Positions 1-7,060 of a stretch of DNA of 61,731 bases are shown in pieces. Source of the DNA: Clostridiaceae bacterium (GTDB lineage Bacteria > Bacillota > Clostridia > Oscillospirales > Acutalibacteraceae); contig JAEDLK010000007.1 of the NCBI GenBank assembly GCA_016295355.1, positions 1 through 61,731 on the forward strand, in the 5' to 3' direction. Each line of letters opens with the position of its first letter. Positions within the stretch are counted from its first letter, which is position 1. A program made the position numbers and the translations under genes. The notes beneath the pieces were generated by a model. That model saw only the letters and a program-made list of their open reading frames with translations, had not been told where the DNA came from and did no database searches.

Positions 1-12
1 ATGACTATAGAA

Positions 13-163
13 TATCGAAACGCTGGAAAGCGTTTCGATAAGCCGATTTTATCGGATTTTGCACATTCAAATTCGCAAGTTTTTGAATGTGCTCTATATT
101 CCTTGCAATGGTGTCGACAAATTTTCTTTGAAAATTTGCCACCAAATCGTAGATTTGGTGTCG
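13..163. repeat. Array of five consecutive hairpins (structured element, unknown class)
   Basis: Five inverted repeats follow each other with almost no spacing. 13-40 is a perfect 12-bp stem closed by a GGAA (GNRA-type) loop. 43-55 is a 5-bp stem with a TTT loop. 61-92 is an 11-bp stem with a 10-nt loop. 118-138 is an 8 to 9-bp stem. 140-160 is a 9-bp stem with a GTA loop. The stems have different sequences, so this is not a tandem repeat. GGTGTCG occurs twice, at 110-116 and 157-163. It could be a dispersed palindromic (REP/MITE-like) unit or a structured RNA. The window edge hides its left side. Confidence 0.6.
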
Positions 164-278
164 CAATAGTGTGTTTATATTAAGACCAATACCCCCCTCA
201 TCAGGAGGCTGAAAAAAGACATGCCTTCAGCAAACTTTTCAAAACTCCTAAAAAGGGGGTTATCGTAATTTCGGCCAA

Positions 279-1076
279 TCAGATAGTGTCAGAGAAGTCC
301 GACTCGTCTTCATCCGGCACATCCAGACCTAAACTGCGTCGCCGCCCGATATCATCATCGGGATGTTCAGCGTAATACGGGTCTATCATATGCTTTTTAA
401 TGCTCTCAAAAACGCCGAACTGAATCAGCAAATACCGATAGGTCGGATAGAAGAAAACGGCCAAGAAGGAAATAACGGCCAATGCAAAGGGGGTGTGCAA
501 AAGCAGATACAAACCAAGCATAACTGCCCAATAAGCCACCATAGACAGCAATATGATCACATTGTTTTTAAGGTTTATGACCGCAAACTTAAAGCTGTTT
601 CGATAAATGGCCTTGGCCGGCAAATCAAAGGTAATGACCATAAACCAAATGTAAAACTTCATCACCGAAAAATACAAAAACAAAAAAACCGAAACACCAA
701 GGGCAATCGTGAAGAATAACCCGCCGCTTTCCGCATAACTGAAGTAGAAGCGACCGGCCAAAACAATCAGAACCGTGAGAATCACATTCAAAAAGCCCAT
801 TCCGAGTGCCTGTTTCCAGTTCTTTTTAATGGTCATAAAAAAGTCAGACAGCCCAAACGAATGGCGACCCCGGCACAGATTGCGTGTAACCCCCGTGATG
901 CCGACAGCGGCAAAGCCACAGGGCACAAGAAACAGCAGCGAGTATACAAGGCTGACCGGTATCATCTTCCAGGCATTGCGGAACAGTGTTTCAAAAAAGA
1001 CTGCAAAGGTTTTCTTGGGACGGGCGTTTTTGGGAACACCCGGTCCCTCCTTATCATAACGAGTGAACAGTGACAT
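279..1076 (-). CDS. DUF624 (YesL-like) integral membrane protein
   Basis: A 265-residue protein with about five hydrophobic segments spread from residue 35 to residue 225 and a charged, acidic cytoplasmic tail. The overall pattern, including an RNLCRGRHSFGLSDFF stretch after the second membrane segment, matches the DUF624/YesL family. Members often sit beside carbohydrate transport genes, but their function is not established. It lies 11 bp downstream of another membrane protein (1088-1801), so the two are probably co-transcribed from the promoter near 1861-1889. No catalytic motif is visible. Confidence is good for the family and low for any role. Confidence 0.75.
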   Translation of the reverse strand: MSLFTRYDKEGPGVPKNARPKKTFAVFFETLFRNAWKMIPVSLVYSLLFLVPCGFAAVGITGVTRNLCRGRHSFGLSDFFMTIKKNWKQALGMGFLNVILTVLIVLAGRFYFSYAESGGLFFTIALGVSVFLFLYFSVMKFYIWFMVITFDLPAKAIYRNSFKFAVINLKNNVIILLSMVAYWAVMLGLYLLLHTPFALAVISFLAVFFYPTYRYLLIQFGVFESIKKHMIDPYYAEHPDDDIGRRRSLGLDVPDEDESDFSDTI

Positions 1077-1087
1077 AGGGCACCTCT

Positions 1088-1801
1088 TTATTTCTTTTTG
1101 TAAATGAACTTTTCACTGATACGCACATCGGCATACCCAACGGCATAAGCAATGGTACAAATAACAGGCAAAAACAAAACCGGAAAAAACAGCCCTATCA
1201 TTTGACCGACCGACAAATCGGTTGCCAAAACAGCCGAGCCGTAAATCCAATGAATGATGGCCCAAAACGGTGCATTGAAAGCCCGATAGACCGACAAAAA
1301 GCCCGGACGGCAGATGCCGATTTTGCTAAACAGCAAACACAGGTATAACAGAAAAGACGGAATGGTTGCCAGCAAACCAATAACGGCACCCCGCCAACGA
1401 TTTTCGGTCTGCTGCCCGATTTCCACCCGATTAATATCCCGATTGCCGATTTTCCAAACGCTCCCGTACATAGCCATCACCACAAACACGAAAGCCAATG
1501 CTTGCGCCACAATATAAGCGGCATTGCGACGCTCCAGCGATAATTCACGGGTGGTGCTTTTGGTCAGTTTCATTCCCTGCTCCTCATACACGGCATACTG
1601 CGTATCCTCACCGGACGCCGCATCGAAATGATACAGTTTTTCATTCTTGCCGGTCTGCTCATTCAGCGCATAAACATCATATCCCGTTTTCTCGCTGAAG
1701 ATAGCCGTAAAAACAAACATCACCGATGCCACCGTAAACAAACACATCAGCACACATAAAACATAGCGACCGAAGGTGGCCGCTGCCATACGCCCTGTCA
1801 T
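1088..1801 (-). CDS. Uncharacterised multi-pass membrane protein
   Basis: A 237-residue protein with a first membrane segment near residues 10-35, a polar loop of about 70 residues that is probably extracytoplasmic, and then three or four further hydrophobic segments. I do not recognise the family. The ATG at 1801 is preferred over the longer reading frame because GAGGATG precedes it at a suitable distance and the predicted transcription start lies only about 50 bases upstream. The close spacing to the DUF624 gene suggests the two proteins act together, perhaps as an envelope pair. That link is inferred only from position. Confidence 0.7.
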   Translation of the reverse strand: MTGRMAAATFGRYVLCVLMCLFTVASVMFVFTAIFSEKTGYDVYALNEQTGKNEKLYHFDAASGEDTQYAVYEEQGMKLTKSTTRELSLERRNAAYIVAQALAFVFVVMAMYGSVWKIGNRDINRVEIGQQTENRWRGAVIGLLATIPSFLLYLCLLFSKIGICRPGFLSVYRAFNAPFWAIIHWIYGSAVLATDLSVGQMIGLFFPVLFLPVICTIAYAVGYADVRISEKFIYKKK

Positions 1802-1860
1802 AAACACATCCTCATTTTTCCTGTGCCAAGCCCGCAAACCATGGCACAAAATCTTTTATC

Positions 1861-1889
1861 ATTATAACGAACAGGCACAAAAAAAGCAA
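1861..1889 (-). promoter_or_regulatory. Sigma-A-type promoter for the 1801-279 membrane protein pair
   Basis: On the minus strand TTGCTT (1884-1889) and TATAAT (1861-1866) are separated by exactly 17 bp. The -35 half lies inside the terminator hairpin of the preceding gene, so one DNA segment ends one transcript and starts the next. Confidence 0.55.
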
Positions 1890-1910
1890 GCAAATCTCTG
1901 CTTTGCCTGC
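1879..1910 (-). terminator. Intrinsic terminator of the 1927-2202 gene
   Basis: On the minus strand GCAGGCAAA (1902-1910) pairs with TTTGCTTGC (1886-1894), with one G-T pair, and is followed by a run of seven T (1879-1885). Confidence 0.7.
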
Positions 1911-1926
1911 CTTATTCAATAAATAT

Positions 1927-2202
1927 TTACAAAAAGAGAGCAATCATAACGGTAGCCAACGATAATGCCACACCGGCGCCAATGAACAAAAACAGTCGCC
2001 GACGGTGTTCTTTTTTCACAGTAATCCGCAGCGGAACACCCACTTCTTCAAGTGTTAGCTGTTGCACCATCCGATCAGCTTCGCTTTTGAGTCGCTTATC
2101 ATCGTCCACATATTCCGGCGATACGCAAAGAATCACCTTGCTGAAAACCTTACTGCCTGTCTCGCTGATTTCAATGATAGATTTTGAAACACCCTTAACC
2201 AT
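1927..2202 (-). CDS. Small uncharacterised protein with C-terminal membrane anchor
   Basis: A 91-residue protein: a polar, charged first two thirds followed by a basic patch (KKEHRRR) and one hydrophobic segment at the extreme C-terminus, so it is probably a tail-anchored protein facing the cytoplasm. The ATG at 2202 is chosen because GGAAAGGGCG precedes it; a longer frame to 2235 lacks a ribosome site. It is a single-gene transcription unit with its own terminator. A perfect TATAAT lies at 2287-2292 on the same strand, with a poor -35 region. Function unknown. Confidence 0.6.
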   Translation of the reverse strand: MVKGVSKSIIEISETGSKVFSKVILCVSPEYVDDDKRLKSEADRMVQQLTLEEVGVPLRITVKKEHRRRLFLFIGAGVALSLATVMIALFL

Positions 2203-2408
2203 AATAACGCCCTTTCCTGCAACCCAATTCCCCACCGTCCGTTTTGTTTTCGATAGGGTACTTTTAGTTTAGTCATCAACACAAAAATTATACAGGTTTA
2301 CATAAAATTGTTGATAACTCGGTTCATAACCTGCATAAACCGCATGAAACAGGCATTTAGTTATTAACAGACCCCCAAAAAAGACAGATTATGTCAACTT
2401 ATGCACCG
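2203..2408. other. Intergenic region with probable promoter
   Basis: AT-rich, no reading frame of note. It holds a minus-strand TATAAT at 2287-2292 and three loosely similar 9 to 11-bp units starting with CAT near 2325-2350. Downstream of the GNAT gene, GACA and TGTC flank TAATC before a T-run, a weak possible terminator. Confidence 0.4.
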
Positions 2409-3074
2409 TCACTGCAACGCATAAGAAAACAGAATCGGCTCGTTAATCGGCTCATGAAACCACTTGACCAACACCCGCTGTTCGCCCAGTGTTGTCGGCA
2501 ACACCTCACACACAAGCCCGTCGGATCGGCGCGTGGTCAAGCATGTGGCATGGTGTAAATCGTCGCAAAAAAAGTCGCTGTCGGCCCGAACCAATGCTAA
2601 ATACGCCGGGGAAAACTCCACCGCATTTTCTCCGGCTAGTCGCCGTCTGATATCAAAGACGACTGACAAATCGTCAAGGCACACCTTGTCCGATGAGGCT
2701 TGGCCATGATCGGGCAGAAAAAAGCCGTCTTTATAGCCAAGGCTTTGATACAGCTCACGGAGGACTTCGTCCTGCGGAAGCAAACAGAAAAAGTCCACAC
2801 TGTCACGATACCGTTCTTCTGTCTTTTCAAACAGTCGGTGCATAAGCCCCTGTCCCCGGTAATCAGGGTGGGTGGTGACGGCATACAGGTATTTTCCCTT
2901 TTGACCTTTCACGGCGACATCCAAAGCAAACAACATCGCCACCGCTTGCCCACCGATAAACAGAGTGTGACAATCTCGCTCAAAAAAACCATCGAACAGG
3001 GCATCCTCAAACGCCCCGTCATTTCCAAAGGCCAAACGGTACATCTCACGGCACCGGGATTGTTTGTCTGTCAT
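2409..3074 (-). CDS. GNAT family N-acetyltransferase
   Basis: A 221-residue protein with the acetyl-CoA binding signature of the GNAT fold in its N-terminal half: an LYAVTTHPDYRGQGLMHRLF stretch, where the R/Q-x-x-G-x-G/A type loop is RGQGLM. The C-terminal half resembles the second domain of two-domain (Eis/SCP2-like) acetyltransferases but is not diagnostic. The start at 3074 has AAAGGAAAG upstream; the longer frame would overlap the preceding gene. It lies 19 bp behind the DUF2156 gene, so the pair is probably co-expressed. The acceptor substrate cannot be told from sequence. Confidence 0.75.
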   Translation of the reverse strand: MTDKQSRCREMYRLAFGNDGAFEDALFDGFFERDCHTLFIGGQAVAMLFALDVAVKGQKGKYLYAVTTHPDYRGQGLMHRLFEKTEERYRDSVDFFCLLPQDEVLRELYQSLGYKDGFFLPDHGQASSDKVCLDDLSVVFDIRRRLAGENAVEFSPAYLALVRADSDFFCDDLHHATCLTTRRSDGLVCEVLPTTLGEQRVLVKWFHEPINEPILFSYALQ

Positions 3075-3093
3075 AACGCTTTCCTTTCGTCGC

Positions 3094-3990
3094 TTACAGA
3101 TGCTGTGTAATAACGAATTTCTTGAGTAGAATTTCGGGATGATACGACAGTTTAGCCTTTCGCATTCCCGGCAGACCCATATCATCTTCTCGGTTAATGT
3201 AACGATAGCCCGACAACTCATGCGTGACAAAGGCATGGTTAATAGCGGTATACAAGCCGTCATATGCGCCCAACGCCTTTTCATAATTCACATCAAACAC
3301 ACAATCATTCACAGGACAACCGAATGTCACGGCTGCAATGCGCCCATCCACACGAATCACACCGCCCTTAATAAGCAGTTCGTCCATGTTTTCCAAAACC
3401 TTTCGGGAGCCGATGCGTTCCAGTGTCAGCCATTCATCGGTTTTATCGGCATTCTCCTCGTACCAGCGCTCCGTCATGGACAAGACTTCCTCGACATTGT
3501 CCTTACAAAGGGGTTCATAACACCACGCATATTGACGGTTAAAGGCCGAGAGATGGTTTCGCTTGCCGTGGTACCGCTTACCGGCAAGGGTAGCCAAGCT
3601 GTCATAGCTGTAAATGTATTCGGCTAAATCACGGTTTTCCGTATACTCAAAAGCATCTCCAAACGCTTCGCAAAAAGCCGTCAGGCGACCTCCTTCTGCC
3701 GCTGTCAGCACAAGAGGCAGATTGTTTTCGGTGCAATAGGTCGTCAGCAATGCCATTGCCTTTGGCAAATCAGCGGCAAACGGAATGCCGAAACGGGTTC
3801 TGCCCCCATACCTTGTCCGATAAAACAGCATATCCTCAACCTGACAGTAAGCAAAGTCAAAGGTGCTCTGCCAAATCACCATCGAAGCTGTTGTCAATTC
3901 ACAACTGAATTCACCGGGCCTTGAAAACAGCCCGGACAACCTGGGAATCTCTGTTTGAGTCGGACGCAAAAATGCCAGTTTCTCGCTCAT
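3094..3990 (-). CDS. DUF2156 protein, phosphatidylglycerol lysyltransferase C-terminal-like
   Basis: A 298-residue soluble protein carrying the catalytic-domain features of the LPG synthase (MprF) C-terminal family: a GKRYHGKRNHLSAFNRQY stretch around residue 140 and a YRYINREDDMGLPGMRKAKLSYHP block near the end. In MprF this domain moves lysine from lysyl-tRNA to phosphatidylglycerol. Here the membrane flippase part is missing, so it is a stand-alone version common in Clostridia. It probably transfers an aminoacyl or acyl group. It is followed closely by a GNAT gene, so two GNAT-fold enzymes sit in one operon. Confidence 0.8.
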   Translation of the reverse strand: MSEKLAFLRPTQTEIPRLSGLFSRPGEFSCELTTASMVIWQSTFDFAYCQVEDMLFYRTRYGGRTRFGIPFAADLPKAMALLTTYCTENNLPLVLTAAEGGRLTAFCEAFGDAFEYTENRDLAEYIYSYDSLATLAGKRYHGKRNHLSAFNRQYAWCYEPLCKDNVEEVLSMTERWYEENADKTDEWLTLERIGSRKVLENMDELLIKGGVIRVDGRIAAVTFGCPVNDCVFDVNYEKALGAYDGLYTAINHAFVTHELSGYRYINREDDMGLPGMRKAKLSYHPEILLKKFVITQHL

Positions 3991-4090
3991 GCCGGTTGAC
4001 CATCCTTTTTATACCATCATTGTCATAAGTATAGCATACCCCATTTGAATTGCAAGTCACAATCAAAAAAAAGACGGCTTTTTTCGACAT

Positions 4091-4142
4091 AAAAAATCAA
4101 CCGAAAGACAAGTTTCTCGGAAGGATACTTGCTTTCGGCTGA
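4091..4142 (-). terminator. Intrinsic terminator of sipL
   Basis: On the minus strand the arms AGCCGAAAGCAAG and CTTGTCTTTCGGTT form a long hairpin with one internal bulge (4097-4142), followed by TTGATTTTTT. Confidence 0.7.
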
Positions 4143-4196
4143 CGGTTGTTAGGCACTCTTTGACTCAAACAGAGCGTTCGTATTCGAACACCGTAT

Positions 4197-5729
4197 TTAA
4201 TATAACGGAATCAACAACGACCGCTTTTGCGGAACCACCTCATCCTCTAATCCGTTGATTTGGCGAACCTCTTCGATATTGCTGTTATACCGTTTGGCAA
4301 TATCCCATAGGTTTTCTCCGCTCTCGGCATAATAAATCACCAACGAAGCGTCCCGTTGCGGCTTTTTCTCTTGACTTGCATCTTCTGTCAGCCCAATGAG
4401 CATCGGCACTTTTCGCTGGCAGCGTGCAGTCAAATGCACCCGATATTCACATCTCAATTCCAAACGGCTGTCAGACAGCAAAGTAAACGAGGACGAAACC
4501 GGCTCAAAGGACACTTCCATATGGCAGTCCTGTTTTTCAAAATCCGAATGCCCCTCATACCGATAGTCCGCCGTCTTTTCGTAATAGCCGATATTGCCCT
4601 GCGTATCGTAAGCCAACACGCCCAAAAGAGCTGCTCCCTCGGCATACACCTGCCCGTTTTCCATTTTACAACCGGTCGGTTGTTGTTCAACCCAATAATC
4701 CACCACCGTTCCCAAACTGCCCGGTGTAAAATCAAAGGTTTCTTTATAAACATAGGTATCGGTTGCCGTACCCGTGATGCGTTCCAAGCCAACCTGTCTT
4801 TGCTCCAAAGACAGGTTGTGACGGGTTGAAAAGGCGTCGCTGATGACCGGCACTTCGCCATCACAGCTTGTGTTGACCGACACACACAGCTTTGCGTTTA
4901 AGGACAGGATTCGGCAGTCTTCCTCGCTATGTTTGGTCTTTATCTCCAGAAAGGCTATTTCACAACTCCCCTCGCAACGACAGTCCTCATTCACGCCTTC
5001 GACATCCAAGAACTGGCTGAACGGAACGCCGGTGCGATAACATTGGTATTGGTGCTCTCCCTGCGTGGCATATAAAACGGTAACATTCAGTGTTCCTTTG
5101 ACAACCACCTTATTCTTGATTGGCTTTATTTCGGTAATTTCCGGCACAGACCGATATTGCAAGACGGTTTCTATCGGCATCTGTGCATTTGACAGTTGCA
5201 GTTCCTCTTCCACCATCAAATTTTTCTCGGCCATACCGATTGCATGAAGCGCCGGTATCACCTGTCTGCGAATTTGAATATCACTTTCGTCAATATCGGT
5301 GATAACATCCACCTTCCGGCGTGCCTTGACCGAAAGATTCAGTGAGAGTGCGCCGTGTATGTCCACCCGACGCTCGCTGACCGCCCGACAATTCACATAA
5401 TCGGTCTTGACGCAGGCAACTGCAAAGCCGTCCGACAAATCTTCTTCACATTCAAAGGTCTTGGAAAACGGCACCATCTGCTCATAATGAAAAAGGCCGT
5501 TTTCGCTGTTACAATAAATCACATTGATTTGCACATGGCCGTCCACCGTTACATTTTGGGCATGAATGCTTTTTGAACCGACCCTGGGTGTCACACGGCA
5601 CTTGAGAATTTTCATAATGTCGGGACAGTAATCCGGCAGGGTGAAATCGGTATCAAACGGCACCTCTCCACTCTGCTTACAAACAGTTTCGTTCACGCAA
5701 ACCGGCTGCCTGATGATTTTATAATCCAT
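4197..5729 (-). CDS. sipL: SPOCS (DUF3794) and LysM protein, SipL-like spore coat morphogen
   Basis: A 510-residue protein with repeated SPOCS/DUF3794 domains (roughly residues 30-135, 165-275 and 330-440) and a C-terminal LysM domain (about 463-510, containing GENLWDIAKRYN and IPLY). This order and length match SipL of Clostridioides difficile (about 525 residues), which binds SpoIVA through its LysM domain and ties the coat to the forespore surface. The gene lies just downstream of spoVM, whose product anchors SpoIVA to the same membrane. A sigma-E-like promoter precedes it. No signal peptide, as expected for a mother-cell cytosolic coat protein. Confidence 0.9.
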   Translation of the reverse strand: MDYKIIRQPVCVNETVCKQSGEVPFDTDFTLPDYCPDIMKILKCRVTPRVGSKSIHAQNVTVDGHVQINVIYCNSENGLFHYEQMVPFSKTFECEEDLSDGFAVACVKTDYVNCRAVSERRVDIHGALSLNLSVKARRKVDVITDIDESDIQIRRQVIPALHAIGMAEKNLMVEEELQLSNAQMPIETVLQYRSVPEITEIKPIKNKVVVKGTLNVTVLYATQGEHQYQCYRTGVPFSQFLDVEGVNEDCRCEGSCEIAFLEIKTKHSEEDCRILSLNAKLCVSVNTSCDGEVPVISDAFSTRHNLSLEQRQVGLERITGTATDTYVYKETFDFTPGSLGTVVDYWVEQQPTGCKMENGQVYAEGAALLGVLAYDTQGNIGYYEKTADYRYEGHSDFEKQDCHMEVSFEPVSSSFTLLSDSRLELRCEYRVHLTARCQRKVPMLIGLTEDASQEKKPQRDASLVIYYAESGENLWDIAKRYNSNIEEVRQINGLEDEVVPQKRSLLIPLY

Positions 5730-5788
5730 AGTCCGATTCCTCTCTCACTTGTACTGGCGCACAGCAAGCCGTACGCTGATTTCATTAC

Positions 5789-5815
5789 AATATACGAGGG
5801 TAGTATTCGGTTTAT
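5789..5815 (-). promoter_or_regulatory. Candidate sigma-E promoter of sipL
   Basis: Minus strand: ATA (5813-5815), 16 bp, then CGTATATT (5789-5796), one mismatch from the sigma-E -10 form CATANNNT. It sits about 60 bases before the sipL start and after the spoVM terminator. Confidence 0.4.
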
Positions 5816-5821
5816 GACAAA

Positions 5822-5857
5822 ACAAAATCTCGGCAACACTTTGTGTATTGCCGAGAT
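5822..5857 (-). terminator. Intrinsic terminator of spoVM
   Basis: Minus strand: ATCTCGGCAA pairs with TTGCCGAGAT (arms 5848-5857 and 5828-5837), then TTTGTTTTG. It separates spoVM from sipL. Confidence 0.7.
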
Positions 5858-5934
5858 GATTTGAGCAGTGAGGGCGAAAGACATCCGCCCAGAGTCTGCT
5901 TTTCCCTATGTTGTGCCACTCACGGCGTCGGTCA

Positions 5935-6024
5935 TTAAGTGAGCTCCTGTTCCTTATGAATACCGAACACCAACCGGAGCAATCCTCGCAAAAATCGCGG
6001 ACTCTTAATCAGGACAACCTTCAT
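5935..6024 (-). CDS. spoVM: SpoVM, forespore-membrane anchoring peptide
   Basis: A 29-codon gene preceded by a near-perfect ribosome site (AAGGAGGTC, 8 bases before the ATG at 6024). The peptide begins MKVVLIKSPRFLRGLLRLVF and continues GIHKEQELT, which fits the SpoVM pattern: a short N-terminal strand, the conserved proline at position 9, then an amphipathic helix with basic residues. In Bacillus subtilis SpoVM recognises the convex forespore membrane and anchors SpoIVA, and it also interacts with FtsH. A SipL gene follows and an ftsH gene is in the same window. The longer overlapping frame up to 6183 is an artefact. Confidence 0.92.
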   Translation of the reverse strand: MKVVLIKSPRFLRGLLRLVFGIHKEQELT

Positions 6025-6065
6025 TGACAAGACCTCCTTATGTCGTTGACCACACAAACACATCG

Positions 6066-6212
6066 CTACCGACACCGCACGCAGGATATCCCCAAAACGA
6101 TGACCGCAATGGCCAGCATGGCCACCAATGCCTCTGCCGGGCAAAAGCAGGACACCAACAATCCGCTGGCAAACGCAATACAAACAATTCCTCGGTTCGG
6201 ACGTCTTCTCAT
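6066..6212 (-). CDS. 48-residue cysteine-rich membrane microprotein upstream of spoVM
   Basis: The reading frame begins MRRRPNRGIVCIAFASG and contains two hydrophobic stretches (about residues 9-23 and 28-45) separated by a short CPAE turn, with five cysteines (11, 22, 24, 44, 47) and a basic N-terminus. This suggests a two-helix membrane hairpin with the N-terminus in the cytoplasm. It ends 41 bp before spoVM on the same strand, so the two are probably co-transcribed. GGTGGTGG precedes the ATG at 6212; an in-frame ATG also exists at 6230. I do not know a named family. The coding call rests on composition, position and the ribosome site. Confidence 0.6.
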   Translation of the reverse strand: MRRRPNRGIVCIAFASGLLVSCFCPAEALVAMLAIAVIVLGISCVRCR

Positions 6213-6235
6213 TGTGCCACCACCGTTCATAGGTT

Positions 6236-6250
6236 ACCCGTAAAACGGGT
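6236..6250. repeat. 15-bp palindrome upstream of the microprotein gene
   Basis: ACCCGT-AAA-ACGGGT, perfect 6-bp arms, directly upstream of the alternative ATG at 6230. It could be an operator or a small RNA hairpin. Confidence 0.4.
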
Positions 6251-6664
6251 CACAGCATTTATCTGACCTACTAACAATATAAGCATTTTTCTCTAAAAGG
6301 TGCAAAGTCACTTCTTTCAAAGCTCAGTTTTAGGCGTTGGACGGCAGAAAAGCACTGTATTAAGCATTTGTCCGTTCCATCATTGATCAAACGCTGCGGC
6401 TTACCGATGAACATCCTTTTAGTACCGTGATGAGATAATCGGCCCGAAATCTATTTGTTAGCCCGGTATGAACAGCTATGTGTTGCACAAATGCAGGAAT
6501 AGATTGTATGTCCTATATTATGTATCGGGATTTGACGGTCGGCAATCAGCTTCTACGACTCTTTTCAACGATGTCAAAAAGAAAAACACCACTTAACAAA
6601 CGAACACCGTTGACTATAAGCCAACGGTGTTCCCTGTTCTTACAGGAAAAAGAGTTACTGTTTA
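6251..6664. other. 414-bp region without a convincing gene
   Basis: No frame here looks like a protein. The one clear structure is an 11-bp perfect hairpin, GAACACCGTTG with CAACGGTGTTC (6602-6632), just downstream of bofA on the minus strand but without an immediate T-run; a short hairpin CCTGT/ACAGG follows at 6633-6646. The rest may hold the promoter of the spoVM unit or a small RNA. I see no known RNA family. Confidence 0.4.
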
Positions 6665-6931
6665 TCACACAAACACAAAGAATTTTAACATAAGAAGCAG
6701 TCCAATTCCCGGCAAGCCAAGCACGGCCGTCACAGCCATGACGGCCGTGTTAATCGGCAAATACAGTCCCGTGTAAAAGCCGGTCAGACGAAGCAAAGCA
6801 AACGCCCAGCCGGAAACGAACCAATGAAACAACAGCGTCCGAAACGGACGACCGCTTCTAAGCAACAAAAATATAGCTATCAGTCCAAAAACACTGGCCG
6901 CAATCAAACCGGCAATCGACAAACTGTTCAA
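6665..6931 (-). CDS. bofA: BofA family pro-sigma-K processing inhibitor
   Basis: An 88-residue protein with two or three membrane segments and the family hallmark in its C-terminal half: GLYLPINTAVMAVTAVLGLP followed by GIGLLLMLK. In B. subtilis BofA holds the SpoIVFB intramembrane protease inactive in the outer forespore membrane until the forespore signals, delaying sigma-K activation. The start is a TTG at 6931 with GGGGGAG upstream; the only nearby ATG is out of frame. A sigma-E-like promoter precedes it, as expected for a mother-cell gene. It follows the secG terminator, so it is a separate transcription unit. Confidence 0.88.
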   Translation of the reverse strand: MNSLSIAGLIAASVFGLIAIFLLLRSGRPFRTLLFHWFVSGWAFALLRLTGFYTGLYLPINTAVMAVTAVLGLPGIGLLLMLKFFVFV

Positions 6932-6978
6932 ACCTTCATCTCCCCCAATGCAACAGGTTCAACCCCTGCCACACTTTC

Positions 6979-7005
6979 ATTTTATGAAAAGACGGACGGC
7001 AGTAT
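6979..7005 (-). promoter_or_regulatory. Candidate sigma-E promoter of bofA
   Basis: Minus strand: ATA (7003-7005), 16 bp, then CATAAAAT (6979-6986), an exact match to the CATANNNT -10 form. It lies between the secG terminator and the bofA ribosome site. Confidence 0.5.
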
Positions 7006-7011
7006 GCCCAC

Positions 7012-7044
7012 AAAAAAACCGGAGAGGGTTTCTCTCCGGTTTTT
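7012..7044 (-). terminator. Intrinsic terminator of secG
   Basis: CCGGAGAG and CTCTCCGG arms (7019-7039) with seven T after the hairpin on the minus strand; five T also follow on the plus strand. Confidence 0.85.
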
Positions 7045-7060
7045 AGCTTGTGTTTATTCT

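Noticed and set aside
1..183. 60-codon plus-strand frame from the first base
   Set aside because: It runs through five hairpins, has no ribosome site in view, and its composition is dictated by the inverted repeats.
2309..2317. DnaA-box-like TGTTGATAA and a possible origin
   Set aside because: One mismatch to the box, no cluster of boxes, and no dnaA, dnaN or other origin genes nearby.
2700..3110. 136-codon plus-strand frame
   Set aside because: Antisense shadow of the GNAT gene at 2409-3074.
6025..6183. N-terminal extension that would make spoVM an 82-residue protein
   Set aside because: A perfect ribosome site sits right before the internal ATG at 6024, and the 29-residue product matches SpoVM; the extension overlaps the microprotein gene in another frame.
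6478..6693. 71-codon plus-strand frame between spoVM and bofA
   Set aside because: It ends inside bofA on the opposite strand, lacks a ribosome site and shows no protein-like pattern.
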